The position numbers and the translations under genes were made by a program. Positions 1-8,686 of a stretch of DNA of 64,000 nucleotides are shown one piece after another. The stretch's first letter is position 1; the number at the start of each line of letters is the position of its first letter. The notes beneath the pieces are model-generated. The model made no database searches. It worked only from the letters and a program-made list of their open reading frames with translations, and was not told the origin of the DNA. The DNA comes from Tropicibacter alexandrii (GTDB lineage Bacteria; Pseudomonadota; Alphaproteobacteria; Rhodobacterales; Rhodobacteraceae): positions 87,672-151,671 of the forward strand of contig NZ_RCTZ02000011.1 in NCBI RefSeq assembly GCF_003667315.2. The letters are read 5' to 3'.

Positions 1-215
1 CGGCCAAGCGAAAGGGACCTTTCGTCTGACCTCTTTAGCGGTTTTTCTCGGGTCTTGCCCAAGGTGGCCCGCAATCCGGTAACAAATCGCCACGAACAGC
101 CAATTACGCCTGTTAAGCGTGCATTGCAAGACCGTCACGCGGCGGTAACAAAGCCTTCACCAAAGCTTTGCAGCCTGTCGCTATCCCATTCCCGAGGATG
201 TTCCCGGATTGCGCC

Positions 216-1130
216 ATGCCCCTGCTACGGATCACCTGCGATGACCAAGGACCCCGCCTGCACGGAACGGCGGCCCTGATCCCGGCCCTGCGGCACGGGC
301 TTGCGGCCGATCCCGGCCCGGTCACCGTCATGATCCATGGCTTCCGCTATGCGCCCGGTCACATGATCAGCTGCCCGCATCGCAGCCTGTTGGCTGCAGG
401 CCCGGTCTCATCGGCGCGCATCCGGTCATGGCCGCGTCGCCTTGGCCTGCGGGGCCAACATGGCGAAGGTCTGGGTCTGGCCTTTGGCTGGAATGCGCGC
501 GGCACGATCTGGCAGGCCCATGCCCGCGCGGCCCATGCCGGGCGCGGCCTCGCCGCGCTGGTCGACTTGATCCATCGGATCGACCCCGCACGCCCGGTGA
601 ACGTCGTGGCGCATTCGCTGGGCGCGCGCGTGGCCCTGCGCGCTCTGGCGCTGGATGCGCCTGTCAGCCGCATGGTCCTGCTGGCCGGGGCCGAGTTCGC
701 CTCGACCACCCGCGCGGCCCTGAGAACACAGGCTGGCCAACAGGCACAGGTCCTCAACGTCACAAGCCGCGAAAACGACCTGTTCGACTTTGCCATGGAA
801 TGCCTCGTGCGCCCACCCGAGGCCGGGGACCGGATGTTGGGGCATGGGCAACTGGGCCTGCCGAATGTCGCCACGCTGCAATTGGATCATACCGAGACAC
901 TGGCCCGCCTGCGAAAGGCTGGCTTTCCGATTGCCGAGCCGACGCGCCGCGTCTGCCATTGGTCGCCCTACCTGCGGGCGGGGGTCTTTCCGCTCTATCG
1001 CGCGGTTTTGTCGGGGTCGCTCAGCCTGCCGCACCTGCGCGCCCTTCTACCCGAAGAGCCCTCGCCCCGCTGGTCGCGCCTGTTGCCGCCGCGCCCGCGC
1101 GCGCCATTGCCTGCCTTGCCTGCACGCTGA
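216..1130 (+). CDS. alpha/beta-hydrolase family protein, substrate unknown
   Basis: Predicted cytoplasmic alpha/beta-hydrolase of 304 aa. A hydrophobic strand ending in VMIHGF near residue 40 fits the oxyanion-loop strand of the fold. AHSLG at about 133-136 is the nucleophile elbow with Ser134 as likely catalytic serine. The C-terminal part is proline- and arginine-rich and looks unstructured. An in-frame ATG lies at 168, but the 216 start is preferred because the family-like core begins there; neither has a strong ribosome binding site. It stands alone, about 100 bp before the antiporter gene. The substrate cannot be read from the sequence. Confidence 0.72.
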   Translation: MPLLRITCDDQGPRLHGTAALIPALRHGLAADPGPVTVMIHGFRYAPGHMISCPHRSLLAAGPVSSARIRSWPRRLGLRGQHGEGLGLAFGWNARGTIWQAHARAAHAGRGLAALVDLIHRIDPARPVNVVAHSLGARVALRALALDAPVSRMVLLAGAEFASTTRAALRTQAGQQAQVLNVTSRENDLFDFAMECLVRPPEAGDRMLGHGQLGLPNVATLQLDHTETLARLRKAGFPIAEPTRRVCHWSPYLRAGVFPLYRAVLSGSLSLPHLRALLPEEPSPRWSRLLPPRPRAPLPALPAR

Positions 1131-1229
1131 CCGCAAGTTGTCGGATTTTCTCACAAATCCGACAGCCCATGTTGCGTTTCTTTACCGTTGCACCGCATCA
1201 TGGGAGCAAGGCAAATCAGGGCGCAACGC

Positions 1230-3131
1230 ATGGAATCCTTCCTCTTTCAGGCCTCGGTCTTTCTGGGTGCCGCGGTCATCGCGGTGCCCATCGCGGCGCG
1301 GCTCGGGCTGGGGTCGGTGCTGGGCTATCTCGCCGCCGGGCTGATCATCGGGCCGGGCTTGGGCCTGATCGAACATACCGAGGATATCCGCCACTTCGCT
1401 GAATTCGGCGTCGTGATGATGCTGTTCCTCATCGGGCTCGAACTCGAACCACGCGCGCTGTGGGACATGCGCCACCGCCTGATCGGGTTGGGCGGGTTGC
1501 AGATCACCCTGACGACGCTGGCGATCATGGTGGCGACGCTGGCCATCGGGCAATGGTACAAGCCCCTCGCCACATGGCAGACCGCGCTGGCCGTCGGGCT
1601 GATCGTCGCGCTGTCCTCCACCGCGATCGTGTTGCAGACCCTGTCGGAAAAGGGGCTGATGCAGACCAGTGGCGGGCGCTCGACCTTTTCGGTGCTGCTG
1701 ACGCAGGACATCGCGGTGATCCCGATGCTGATCGCCCTGCCCCTGCTGGCCGCCGCGCCCGCGGTGACGCTGTCGCAGGATGGCTCGATCCGGCGGCCTT
1801 CGGATATCGCCGCCGATGCCCATCACGGCATGAGCCTCGTGGACGGGTTGCCGGGCTGGGGCGTCGCGCTGGTCATGCTGGCCATGGTCGCCGCGATCAT
1901 CCTCGCCGGCATCTATGGCGCGCGGCCTTTGTTCCGCTTCATCCACGCCGCCCGCCTGCCAGAGATGTTCACGGCGGTCGCGCTTTTGATCGTCGTCGGC
2001 ATCGGCTTCTTGATGAACCTCGTGGGCCTGTCCGCCGCGCTTGGTACCTTCCTTGCGGGTGTTGTGCTGGCCAACTCGGAATTCCGCCACGAACTCGAAA
2101 GCGACATCGAACCCTTCAAGGGCTTGTTGCTGGGGCTGTTCTTCATCACCGTGGGCGCCGGTATCGACGTGGAACGGCTGTTCAAGGAACCGGCGGTGAT
2201 CATGGCCGCCGCGCTGGCGGTGATCCTGATCAAGGGTGTCGTGCTGTTCGTGCTGGGCCGCGCCTTTGGCCTGCGCAAGCGGGGCTTGTGGCTGTTCACG
2301 CTGGGCCTCGCGCAGGCGGGGGAGTTCGGCTTTGTGCTGACCTCCTTCGCGCTGGGGCAAAGCGTGCTGACCCAAGGGCTTGCCGACCGGCTGCTGCTGG
2401 TCATCGCCCTGTCGATGATGATCACGCCGCTGTTGTTCCTGATCTTCGACTTCGTCGCCAAACGCTACGAAGAGCGCGGCGAAACGCGCGCGCCAGACAA
2501 GATCGACGCGCAGGGTCCGGTGATCGTCGCAGGGATTGGCCGGTTTGGCCAGATCGTGACGCGGTTGGTGCAATCCTCGGGGTATCCCACGGTTGTGCTG
2601 GATCACGACATGGGCACGATCCAACTGATGCGGCGCTTTGGCTATCGCGGCTTCTTCGGCGACCCAACGCGGCCAGAACTGCTGCACGCCGCCGGGATCG
2701 AAAACGCCAAGGTGCTGGTCGCCGCGCTGGACGATGCCAAGGCCAACACCAAGCTGGTCGCCTATGCGCGGCGCCTGCGGCCCGACCTGCACATCATCGC
2801 GCGCGCGCGCGACCGGACGCATGTGTTCCTGCTATATAAGGTCGGCGCGAATGACATCGTGCGGGAGATGTTCGACAGCTCGCTGCGCGCCGGGCGCTAC
2901 GTGCTGGAAAACATGGGGATGAGCGAATACGAGGCCGCGATTGCCGAGGAAACGTTCTATCACCACGACCGCCAGACCCTGCGGGAATTGGCGAGCTTGT
3001 GGGACCCTTCCATGCCGGCCTCGGAGAACCACGCCTATGTGGACCGGGCGCGCGAGCTGGAAAAGGAGTTGGAGACCGCTCTTTACACGGCCCTCGAAGA
3101 GCGCGCCAAGGCCGAAAAAGGCGCGGCCTGA
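1230..3131 (+). CDS. CPA2-type cation/proton antiporter (KefB/KefC-like) with TrkA-N domain
   Basis: Inner-membrane monovalent cation:proton antiporter of 633 aa. Residues about 1-390 form a run of hydrophobic segments typical of the Na/H exchanger fold of KefB/KefC proteins. From about residue 430 a Rossmann-type RCK (TrkA-N) domain begins with VIVAGIGRFGQ, the usual nucleotide-binding glycine motif. The C-terminal tail is charged. Such proteins export K+ or Na+ for pH and electrophile stress control. ATG 1230 was chosen over the earlier ATG 1188 because membrane segment 1 starts right after it. No KefF/KefG partner is adjacent, so glutathione gating is not implied. Ion specificity is not determinable. 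Confidence 0.9.
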   Translation: MESFLFQASVFLGAAVIAVPIAARLGLGSVLGYLAAGLIIGPGLGLIEHTEDIRHFAEFGVVMMLFLIGLELEPRALWDMRHRLIGLGGLQITLTTLAIMVATLAIGQWYKPLATWQTALAVGLIVALSSTAIVLQTLSEKGLMQTSGGRSTFSVLLTQDIAVIPMLIALPLLAAAPAVTLSQDGSIRRPSDIAADAHHGMSLVDGLPGWGVALVMLAMVAAIILAGIYGARPLFRFIHAARLPEMFTAVALLIVVGIGFLMNLVGLSAALGTFLAGVVLANSEFRHELESDIEPFKGLLLGLFFITVGAGIDVERLFKEPAVIMAAALAVILIKGVVLFVLGRAFGLRKRGLWLFTLGLAQAGEFGFVLTSFALGQSVLTQGLADRLLLVIALSMMITPLLFLIFDFVAKRYEERGETRAPDKIDAQGPVIVAGIGRFGQIVTRLVQSSGYPTVVLDHDMGTIQLMRRFGYRGFFGDPTRPELLHAAGIENAKVLVAALDDAKANTKLVAYARRLRPDLHIIARARDRTHVFLLYKVGANDIVREMFDSSLRAGRYVLENMGMSEYEAAIAEETFYHHDRQTLRELASLWDPSMPASENHAYVDRARELEKELETALYTALEERAKAEKGAA

Positions 3132-3163
3132 CCCGCTCAAGGGGCCGCGCGCAGCCCCCGGCC

Positions 3164-3197
3164 AAAGAAAAACCGCGCGCCCGTCAAGGCACGCGGT
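3164..3197 (-). terminator. Rho-independent terminator of carD
   Basis: Read on the minus strand, ACCGCGTGCC and GGCGCGCGGT form a 10-bp stem with one G-U pair (plus-strand arms 3172-3181 and 3188-3197), followed by TTTTTCTTT. It lies just past the carD stop codon in the gap convergent with the antiporter gene. Confidence 0.75.
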
Positions 3198-3218
3198 CAC
3201 ATCAAATCGAAGGGTGGC

Positions 3219-3725
3219 TTACGCTGCGCGCAGACCCAGAACCTCGTCCACCTGACGGGCAGCGGCAACCTCGTCACCGGTCACGGCGGCCACTTCTCGG
3301 GTCAGACGCTCCAGCGCCGCCTCGTAGAGCTGACGCTCGGAATAGGATTGCTCGCGCTGGTCATCGGCGCGGTGCAGGTCGCGCACCACCTCGGCAATCG
3401 CGATCAGGTCGCCCGAGTTGATCTTTTGCTCGTATTCCTGCGCCCGGCGCGACCACATGGCGCGCTTGACCTTGGCCTTGCCCTTCAGCGTCTTCATCGC
3501 GGCATCGACCACATCCGGAGAGCTGAGCGAGCGCATGCCGATCTCGGTCGCCTTGTGGGTCGGAACCCGCAGCGTCATCTTGTCCTTTTCAAAAGAGATC
3601 ACGAACAGCTCAAGGCTGATCCCCGCGATTTCCTGCTCCTCGATGGACATGATCTGTCCGACGCCATGCGCCGGGTAGACCACGTAGTCGTTCGGGCGGA
3701 ATTCGGGTTTCTTCGCTTTGGTCAT
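3219..3725 (-). CDS. carD: CarD/CdnL-family transcription regulator
   Basis: RNA polymerase-binding regulator of 168 aa. The N-terminal half is the RID (RNA-polymerase interacting) domain, including FRPNDYVVYPAHGVGQI, a signature of CarD/CdnL. The C-terminal half is helical with a conserved KRAMWSRRAQEYEQKI stretch. CarD proteins stabilise open promoter complexes, often at rRNA and housekeeping promoters. The ATG at 3725 follows a GAGGAAGAG ribosome-binding stretch; an in-frame extension upstream lacks family similarity. It is the last of a minus-strand run after the helicase, S4 protein and ferredoxin, separated from the ferredoxin by 274 bp, so it probably has its own promoter. A clear terminator follows. 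Confidence 0.94.
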   Translation of the reverse strand: MTKAKKPEFRPNDYVVYPAHGVGQIMSIEEQEIAGISLELFVISFEKDKMTLRVPTHKATEIGMRSLSSPDVVDAAMKTLKGKAKVKRAMWSRRAQEYEQKINSGDLIAIAEVVRDLHRADDQREQSYSERQLYEAALERLTREVAAVTGDEVAAARQVDEVLGLRAA

Positions 3726-3953
3726 ATAGTCTCTTCCTCGCAGCTCACGCGGTACACAGGCGAAAAAAAAGACGATCGGGGACCCGTCAAAGTTCCCGGT
3801 CATCTCGTTATATCAGCTCAGCTTAAGCCCCCAGAGGCAGCCCGGCACAGTGCCATGTGTACGGTGTCATCATGTAACGGGCATCATACCACAAAAAACG
3901 CCGCACTCCTAGCGCCATGGAGAGAAACAGAAAGCTCACGTTTTCTCAACGGC

Positions 3954-3971
3954 TTGCGCGTGATAGCGCAA
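3954..3971 (-). terminator. Possible weak terminator hairpin after fdxA
   Basis: TTGCGC, a 6-nt spacer and GCGCAA form a perfect hairpin 28 bp beyond the ferredoxin stop codon on the minus strand. No T-run follows, so termination is only a possibility. The rest of the 274-bp gap before carD shows nothing else I can identify. Confidence 0.3.
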
Positions 3972-3999
3972 CCAACCCTAGCCCGCCATGGGCGAATCG

Positions 4000-4338
4000 T
4001 CAGCCGCCCTCGCCGGGCTTTTCCGAGAAGTACTTGTTCAGCTTGTCGGCTTCACCGTCACGCTCTTCGGCCTCGGGCAGCGGGTCTTTCTTGGTGATGA
4101 TGACCGGCCATTCCTCGGAATATTTGCGATTGAACTCGACCCATTTCTCCATGTCCGGCTCGGTGTCCGGGCGGATGGCATCGGCGGGGCATTCCGGCTC
4201 GCAGACGCCGCAATCGATGCATTCATCGGGATGGATCACCAGCATGTTCTCCCCCTCGTAGAAACAGTCCACGGGGCAGACCTCGACACAGTCGGTGTAT
4301 TTGCAGGCGATACAGTTGTCGACGACGACATAGGTCAT
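4000..4338 (-). CDS. fdxA: 7Fe-8S ferredoxin FdxA
   Basis: Small cytoplasmic electron carrier of 112 aa. The first cluster motif near residues 9-22 ([14 protein letters not shown]) is the spaced form that binds a 3Fe-4S cluster in FdxA proteins. The second, [12 protein letters not shown] near 40-51, is a classical 4Fe-4S motif. Length and the acidic helical C-terminal extension match the alphaproteobacterial FdxA family. It lies 57 bp downstream of the S4-domain gene and is likely co-transcribed with the helicase operon. Redox partners are not evident from context. Confidence 0.95.
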   Translation of the reverse strand: MTYVVVDNCIACKYTDCVEVCPVDCFYEGENMLVIHPDECIDCGVCEPECPADAIRPDTEPDMEKWVEFNRKYSEEWPVIITKKDPLPEAEERDGEADKLNKYFSEKPGEGG

Positions 4339-4395
4339 TGGGCATCTCGTCCGTTCAAAGGCGCGTTGCAGCGATAGCTAGACCAGCGCCCGCCA

Positions 4396-4776
4396 TCATT
4401 CAAGCGCCTGCGACCGATCAAGATCGAGTTTCCTGCGATCCTTTTTCGTGGGACGCGCATTGCCTTCGATCCGCTGGATTGGCGGAACGTCTTTCTTTTC
4501 TTGGGTCTCGGGCGGGGACAGATCCTCGTACAGGGTCTGCGCCTCGGTCGCGGGGCCGCGTCGCGTGCCGCAGGCGGCGATCCGGATCACCCGGACCAAG
4601 CGCCCCTGCGGAAAGGTCAGCGTATCCCCCGGACCCACCGCGCGGCTGGCCTTGGACACGTGCTGACCATTGACCCGGGTATGCCCGCCGGTGACGCAGG
4701 CCGCAGCAAGCGACCGGCTCTTGAAGAACCGGGCCTGCCACAGCCATTTGTCGAGGCGGATGCGGTCGTCCGACAC
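4396..4776 (-). CDS. S4-domain RNA-binding protein (Hsp15-like)
   Basis: RNA-binding protein of 126 aa. The N-terminal S4 domain starts RIRLDKWLWQARFFKSRS, the signature of the Hsp15/HslR group that in E. coli binds stalled 50S subunits carrying a nascent chain. The C-terminal tail is basic (KKDRRKLDLDR). It begins with GTG immediately after the helicase stop codon (TGAGTG junction), so the two are probably translationally coupled. Pairing with an RNA helicase suggests a shared role in RNA or ribosome maintenance, which is inference. Confidence 0.88.
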   Translation of the reverse strand: MSDDRIRLDKWLWQARFFKSRSLAAACVTGGHTRVNGQHVSKASRAVGPGDTLTFPQGRLVRVIRIAACGTRRGPATEAQTLYEDLSPPETQEKKDVPPIQRIEGNARPTKKDRRKLDLDRSQALE

Positions 4777-7725
4777 TCAGGACTTGTCCTTGAACCCCAT
4801 GAGCGCCGCGGCGAAGGGATTGTCCGGATCGATCGGCTTTTCCTTCTTCGGCGGACGCGAGGAGAAGGTCTTCGGCCCGCGATCATTTCGATCCCGGTCG
4901 CCTTTCGGCCCGCCCTTGCCTTTCGGTTTGCCCTTGCCGCGCGGCTTGTCGCCACGGTCGCCACGGGCCTCGCCCGGCTTGGCATCGCGGCGCGGCTTGC
5001 CGCCGCCCCGGCGCTGCTGGTTGCCACCGCGATTGCCACCCCATGTGAAGGTGTAGAACACCTCCATCTCGGGACCGGCCAGCGCCGCATCGGGCGTCTC
5101 GCCCGGCACCAGCTCTTCTTCGGGGGCGTCAGGCACCGGAGTTTCCGCCACCGGCTCGACCGGATCGGTCTCGACCGGGGCCTCGCCCTGATCGGGCAAG
5201 TCCTGCACGCGCTCCGGCAGATCGGCGGCGTCGGGTGCGACGGCTGCGGCGGCATCGGTGCCCGGCGCAACCTCCTGCGCGGCGTCCATCACCGGCACAT
5301 CTTCGGCAGGCGCGCCATCCTCGGTCGCCATCACGGCATCGACGGGCTTGACCTTGGCCCGCTCGCCCTTTTCGGCGCGGTAGCCCAGCCCGCCCATGAG
5401 GTCGGCGAACTGTTCCAGCGTCATGCCAGTGATCGACAGCATGTCGGCCTTGGCCTCGAACCCGGCCCGGCTGTCCTCGCCACGCACCATGTCGGCCAGA
5501 CGTTCCAGCATGTCGATGCGGATCGCCCGTTGACCGGCTTTGCGGTAGCCCGCCAGCGTGTAATGCTCGGCGGGCACGGCCTCGATATTCGGGACCGTCA
5601 CCAGACCCGGAGGCGGCGCCTCGGGGAATTCGTCCAGCCCATTCGCCAGCGACCAAAGCACCAGACGCAGGCGCGTCGGCGCGGGCTTCAGCAGAAGCGG
5701 CATGAAGATCGTGTATTGACCGAACCGCACACCGTGCTTGCGCAGCGCGCCACGGGCGTCCTGATCCAGTTCCTTGACCTCGGCAGCCACGTCGGCACGC
5801 GGGATCACGCCCATATTCTCGATCAAACGGAAGGCAAAGCCACGGGCCAGACCGCTCAGCGCCTCGTCATCCTTGAGCTTTTGCAGCGGCTCGAACAGGG
5901 CGGCGATCTTGCGATCCATGAAGTGCTGCAAGCGGCGCTCGACCTTTTGGGCGACGTCCGGTCCGGCCTCTTCGTCGACAAACGCGACCACGCGCGGCTT
6001 CAACGGGTCATCGCCCTTGGCCAGCTTGCCCACGGCCTGCTCGCCCCACATCAACCCACCCTGTTCGGTGAAATCGATTTCGGTATCCGGCGCGTTGTAG
6101 AAACGGTCGGCGCGCAAATGGAAATGCGGCGTCAGCGCCTGGATCGAGGCCTGACGCAGCGTCTTGGCCTCCTGCCCGGTTGCGTCCTTGTCCTGACGGA
6201 ACCGGAACCCTTCCAATTTGCCGACGAATTGCCCTTCGACGGTGACTTCACCTTGTTCGTTCACTTCGGCCAAAAGGGCCTCCTTCTGTTTCAACCGCCG
6301 AAGCAGCACGCTGGTCCGCCGGTCTACAAATCTTTGCGTCAGCCGCTGGTGCAGCGCATCTGACAGGCTGTCTTCTACAGCGCGAGTCGCCCCGCGCCAA
6401 TGCTCTTCATCGCGTAGCCAACCCTTGCGCTGCGCAACATAGGTCCATGTGCGAATATAGGCGAGACGTTTCGAGAGTGTGTCAATGTCGCCATCTGTCC
6501 TGTCGATCCGTTTGATCTGTCGCGCCATGAAGTCGTCGGGCACCGCACCGTGTTCGTGCAGATGCCCGAAGATAACGCTCAAAAGCCCCGCATGTTCCGC
6601 CGGAGAGATGCCGCGGAAATCGGGGATTCGGCAGACATCCCACAGCAACTGTACGGACCGCGCATCCGAGGCCCGCGCCCGCACCTCGGCCTCGGCGGAC
6701 ATCAGCCTAAGCGCGCGCAGGTCGTCGGCCTCGCGGGCCTTGTTCAGGCGGTCGTCGTTGGGGGCTTGATCCAAGGATCTTTCCAGCGCGTCGATGCTGC
6801 CGAATTGCAGCGCGGCGTTGCGCCAGTTCAGCTTCTTCAAGGGCGTAAAGGAGTGGTTGCAGATCGCCTCGGCGACCTCATCGGGCAGCGGCCCCGCCTC
6901 GCCCGTCACGCCGAATGTGCCGTGGCTCATGCCGCGCCCGGCCCGGCCCGCGATCTGGGCCAGTTCATTGGGCGCCAAAGGCCGCATCCGCCGCCCGTCG
7001 AATTTCGTCGTGGACGAAAACGCGACGTGGTCGATGTCGAGGTTCAGCCCCATGCCGATGGCATCGGTGGCCACCAGAAAATCGACCTCGCCATTCTGGT
7101 ACAGATCGACCTGAGCGTTCCGCGTCCGGGGGCTCAAAGCGCCCATGACGACCGCCGCACCGCCCTTTTGCCGCTTCAACAGCTCGGCGATAGCATAGAC
7201 ATTATCAACCGAAAACCCGACGATTGCCGTGCGCGACTGCAGTCTGCTTATCTTTTTCGAACCAGTATAGGCCAATTGGCTCATCCGCTCGCGGCGGATG
7301 AATTCGACTCCCGGCACCAAGGCCGCAATCGGCCCGCGCATGGTGTCGGAGCCCATGAACAGCGTCTCCTGCGTGCCCCGCATCCGGAGCAGTCGGTCGG
7401 TGAACACATGCCCGCGCTCGGGATCGGCACATAGCTGGATCTCGTCGATGCCGACGAAATCCGCGCCCATGCCTTCGGGCATGGCCTCGACCGTGCAGAC
7501 CCAGTACTGCGCGCGCGGCGGCACGATGCGTTCCTCGCCCGTGACCAGCGCCACGACCGAGGGTCCGCGCACAGCGACGATGCGGTCATAGACCTCGCGC
7601 GCAAGCAGGCGCAATGGCAGGCCGATCACGCCGGTCCGCCGCGCCAACATCCGCTCGATCGCGTAATGGGTCTTGCCTGTATTGGTCGGGCCGAGAACGG
7701 CCGCGATCCGTGCGCCTTGGGCCAT
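4777..7725 (-). CDS. SUV3-type ATP-dependent RNA helicase
   Basis: Superfamily 2 helicase of 982 aa, resembling mitochondrial SUV3 (SUPV3L1), which unwinds RNA for degradation. Walker A is LGPTNTGKTHYA at about residues 11-22. The DEAD-equivalent box is GIDEIQLC near 92-99, and QIAGRAGRGMSHG near 257-269 is helicase motif VI. The second RecA domain and helical C-terminal region follow. Residues from about 880 are Gly, Arg and Lys rich with RGG-like repeats, suiting RNA binding. Residues about 770-870 are acidic and Ala/Pro rich. It starts 30 bp after the TPR gene and is coupled to the S4 gene behind it. Confidence 0.92.
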   Translation of the reverse strand: MAQGARIAAVLGPTNTGKTHYAIERMLARRTGVIGLPLRLLAREVYDRIVAVRGPSVVALVTGEERIVPPRAQYWVCTVEAMPEGMGADFVGIDEIQLCADPERGHVFTDRLLRMRGTQETLFMGSDTMRGPIAALVPGVEFIRRERMSQLAYTGSKKISRLQSRTAIVGFSVDNVYAIAELLKRQKGGAAVVMGALSPRTRNAQVDLYQNGEVDFLVATDAIGMGLNLDIDHVAFSSTTKFDGRRMRPLAPNELAQIAGRAGRGMSHGTFGVTGEAGPLPDEVAEAICNHSFTPLKKLNWRNAALQFGSIDALERSLDQAPNDDRLNKAREADDLRALRLMSAEAEVRARASDARSVQLLWDVCRIPDFRGISPAEHAGLLSVIFGHLHEHGAVPDDFMARQIKRIDRTDGDIDTLSKRLAYIRTWTYVAQRKGWLRDEEHWRGATRAVEDSLSDALHQRLTQRFVDRRTSVLLRRLKQKEALLAEVNEQGEVTVEGQFVGKLEGFRFRQDKDATGQEAKTLRQASIQALTPHFHLRADRFYNAPDTEIDFTEQGGLMWGEQAVGKLAKGDDPLKPRVVAFVDEEAGPDVAQKVERRLQHFMDRKIAALFEPLQKLKDDEALSGLARGFAFRLIENMGVIPRADVAAEVKELDQDARGALRKHGVRFGQYTIFMPLLLKPAPTRLRLVLWSLANGLDEFPEAPPPGLVTVPNIEAVPAEHYTLAGYRKAGQRAIRIDMLERLADMVRGEDSRAGFEAKADMLSITGMTLEQFADLMGGLGYRAEKGERAKVKPVDAVMATEDGAPAEDVPVMDAAQEVAPGTDAAAAVAPDAADLPERVQDLPDQGEAPVETDPVEPVAETPVPDAPEEELVPGETPDAALAGPEMEVFYTFTWGGNRGGNQQRRGGGKPRRDAKPGEARGDRGDKPRGKGKPKGKGGPKGDRDRNDRGPKTFSSRPPKKEKPIDPDNPFAAALMGFKDKS

Positions 7726-7755
7726 TGGGGGCCGCCTTTGGGTACGGGGCGAACG

Positions 7756-8307
7756 CTAGAGTTCGACGCCCTTCACTTTGACTTCCAGCCGCTTGAGCGC
7801 CTCGATCACCTCGGGGTCATGCGGCCGCATCTCCAGTACCCGCTCATAGGCCTGATACGCAAGCACCGGCTTTCCGACCTGCTCATTGATCGCGCCGACG
7901 CCCTTGAGCGCCGGGAAGTGGTGCGGGTTCAGGGACAGCACCCGTTCCAGCGCATCCAGCGCCGGGCCAAAGCGTTCGCGTTCGTAATAGACCAGCGCCA
8001 GCCCGTACCAGCCTTCGGCGAAATCCGGCGCATGATCGGTCAATGCGCGGAAATGTTCGATGGCGGCATCGAATTTCCTGACCTCCATCGCATCGGTGCC
8101 CCGCTTCAACAGCAGGTCCATCGCAGCCGAGCCGCTTTTCGACCATTCCGAAAAGATGCGATTCTCCAGCCGCCGGGCCTCGGTCGCGTCCTCGGCCTGC
8201 GCCAACTCCTCCAGCAACTCGGATGCGCGGTCTTGCGCTGACGTTGCGACAGGTAGGGAAAACATGACTACGGCCAGAACTGCCGTGACGGTAAATTTGA
8301 TATTCAT
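7756..8307 (-). CDS. Periplasmic TPR-repeat protein
   Basis: Protein of 183 aa with a cleavable signal peptide (MNIKFTVTAVLAVVMF, cleavage probably after residues VATSA) and at least three tetratricopeptide repeats between about residues 60 and 170, each with the usual small and aromatic positions (for example EGWYGLALVYYERERFGPAL). TPRs mediate protein interactions, here probably in the periplasm. ATG 8307 is preferred because the signal peptide starts there with GGGAC upstream; in-frame ATGs at 8322 and 8355 are alternatives. It precedes the helicase gene by 30 bp on the same strand. No specific partner can be named. Confidence 0.82.
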   Translation of the reverse strand: MNIKFTVTAVLAVVMFSLPVATSAQDRASELLEELAQAEDATEARRLENRIFSEWSKSGSAAMDLLLKRGTDAMEVRKFDAAIEHFRALTDHAPDFAEGWYGLALVYYERERFGPALDALERVLSLNPHHFPALKGVGAINEQVGKPVLAYQAYERVLEMRPHDPEVIEALKRLEVKVKGVEL

Positions 8308-8395
8308 GGGTCCCGTGCTCATAACGTGTACCAGTGTAGCGTCCGGGGCAGACAATGCCAGCGCACGTTTTCGTTAAGACCTGACAGGAGCAGAG

Positions 8396-8686
8396 ATGAG
8401 TGACACCATAAACGCCGCCGTTGCGGCACTGAACGCAAAGATGGACGGCAACGGGTTCGACGGGACCGCCAAGTTCGTGATCGAGGATGAGGGCAGCGTC
8501 ATCATCGACGAGAACGGCGCCCATGCGGGCGACGAAGCGGCGGACGTGACCCTGACCGCCACGCAGGAAACCTTCGAGGCGATCCTTGCGGGCGATCTCG
8601 ACCCGACCTCTGCCTTCATGTCGGGCAAGCTGTCGATCGATGGCGACATGGGCGCGGCAATGCGTCTGGCGCAGGTTCTGGCATAA
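8396..8686 (+). CDS. SCP2 sterol-transfer-domain protein
   Basis: Protein of 96 aa consisting of a single SCP2 (sterol carrier) domain. The hallmark C-terminal stretch, with LTATQETFEAIL followed by a SAFMSGKLSIDGD segment, matches the conserved W/F-x-G-K-(L/I)-x-x-x-GD motif. Bacterial one-domain SCP2 proteins bind lipids or acyl-CoA, but their roles are mostly unproven. An AGGAGC ribosome binding site lies upstream of the ATG. Its stop overlaps the start of the next gene by one base (TAATG), so it is co-translated with a lysophospholipase-like hydrolase, which fits a role in lipid handling. Confidence 0.9.
   Translation: MSDTINAAVAALNAKMDGNGFDGTAKFVIEDEGSVIIDENGAHAGDEAADVTLTATQETFEAILAGDLDPTSAFMSGKLSIDGDMGAAMRLAQVLA

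Noticed and set aside
9..24. CGAAAGG/CCTTTCG palindrome at the window edge as a terminator
   Set aside because: The 2-nt centre shortens any real stem and the upstream gene is outside the window, so no function can be supported. The remaining bases up to 215 show only two GGTAACAAA repeats.
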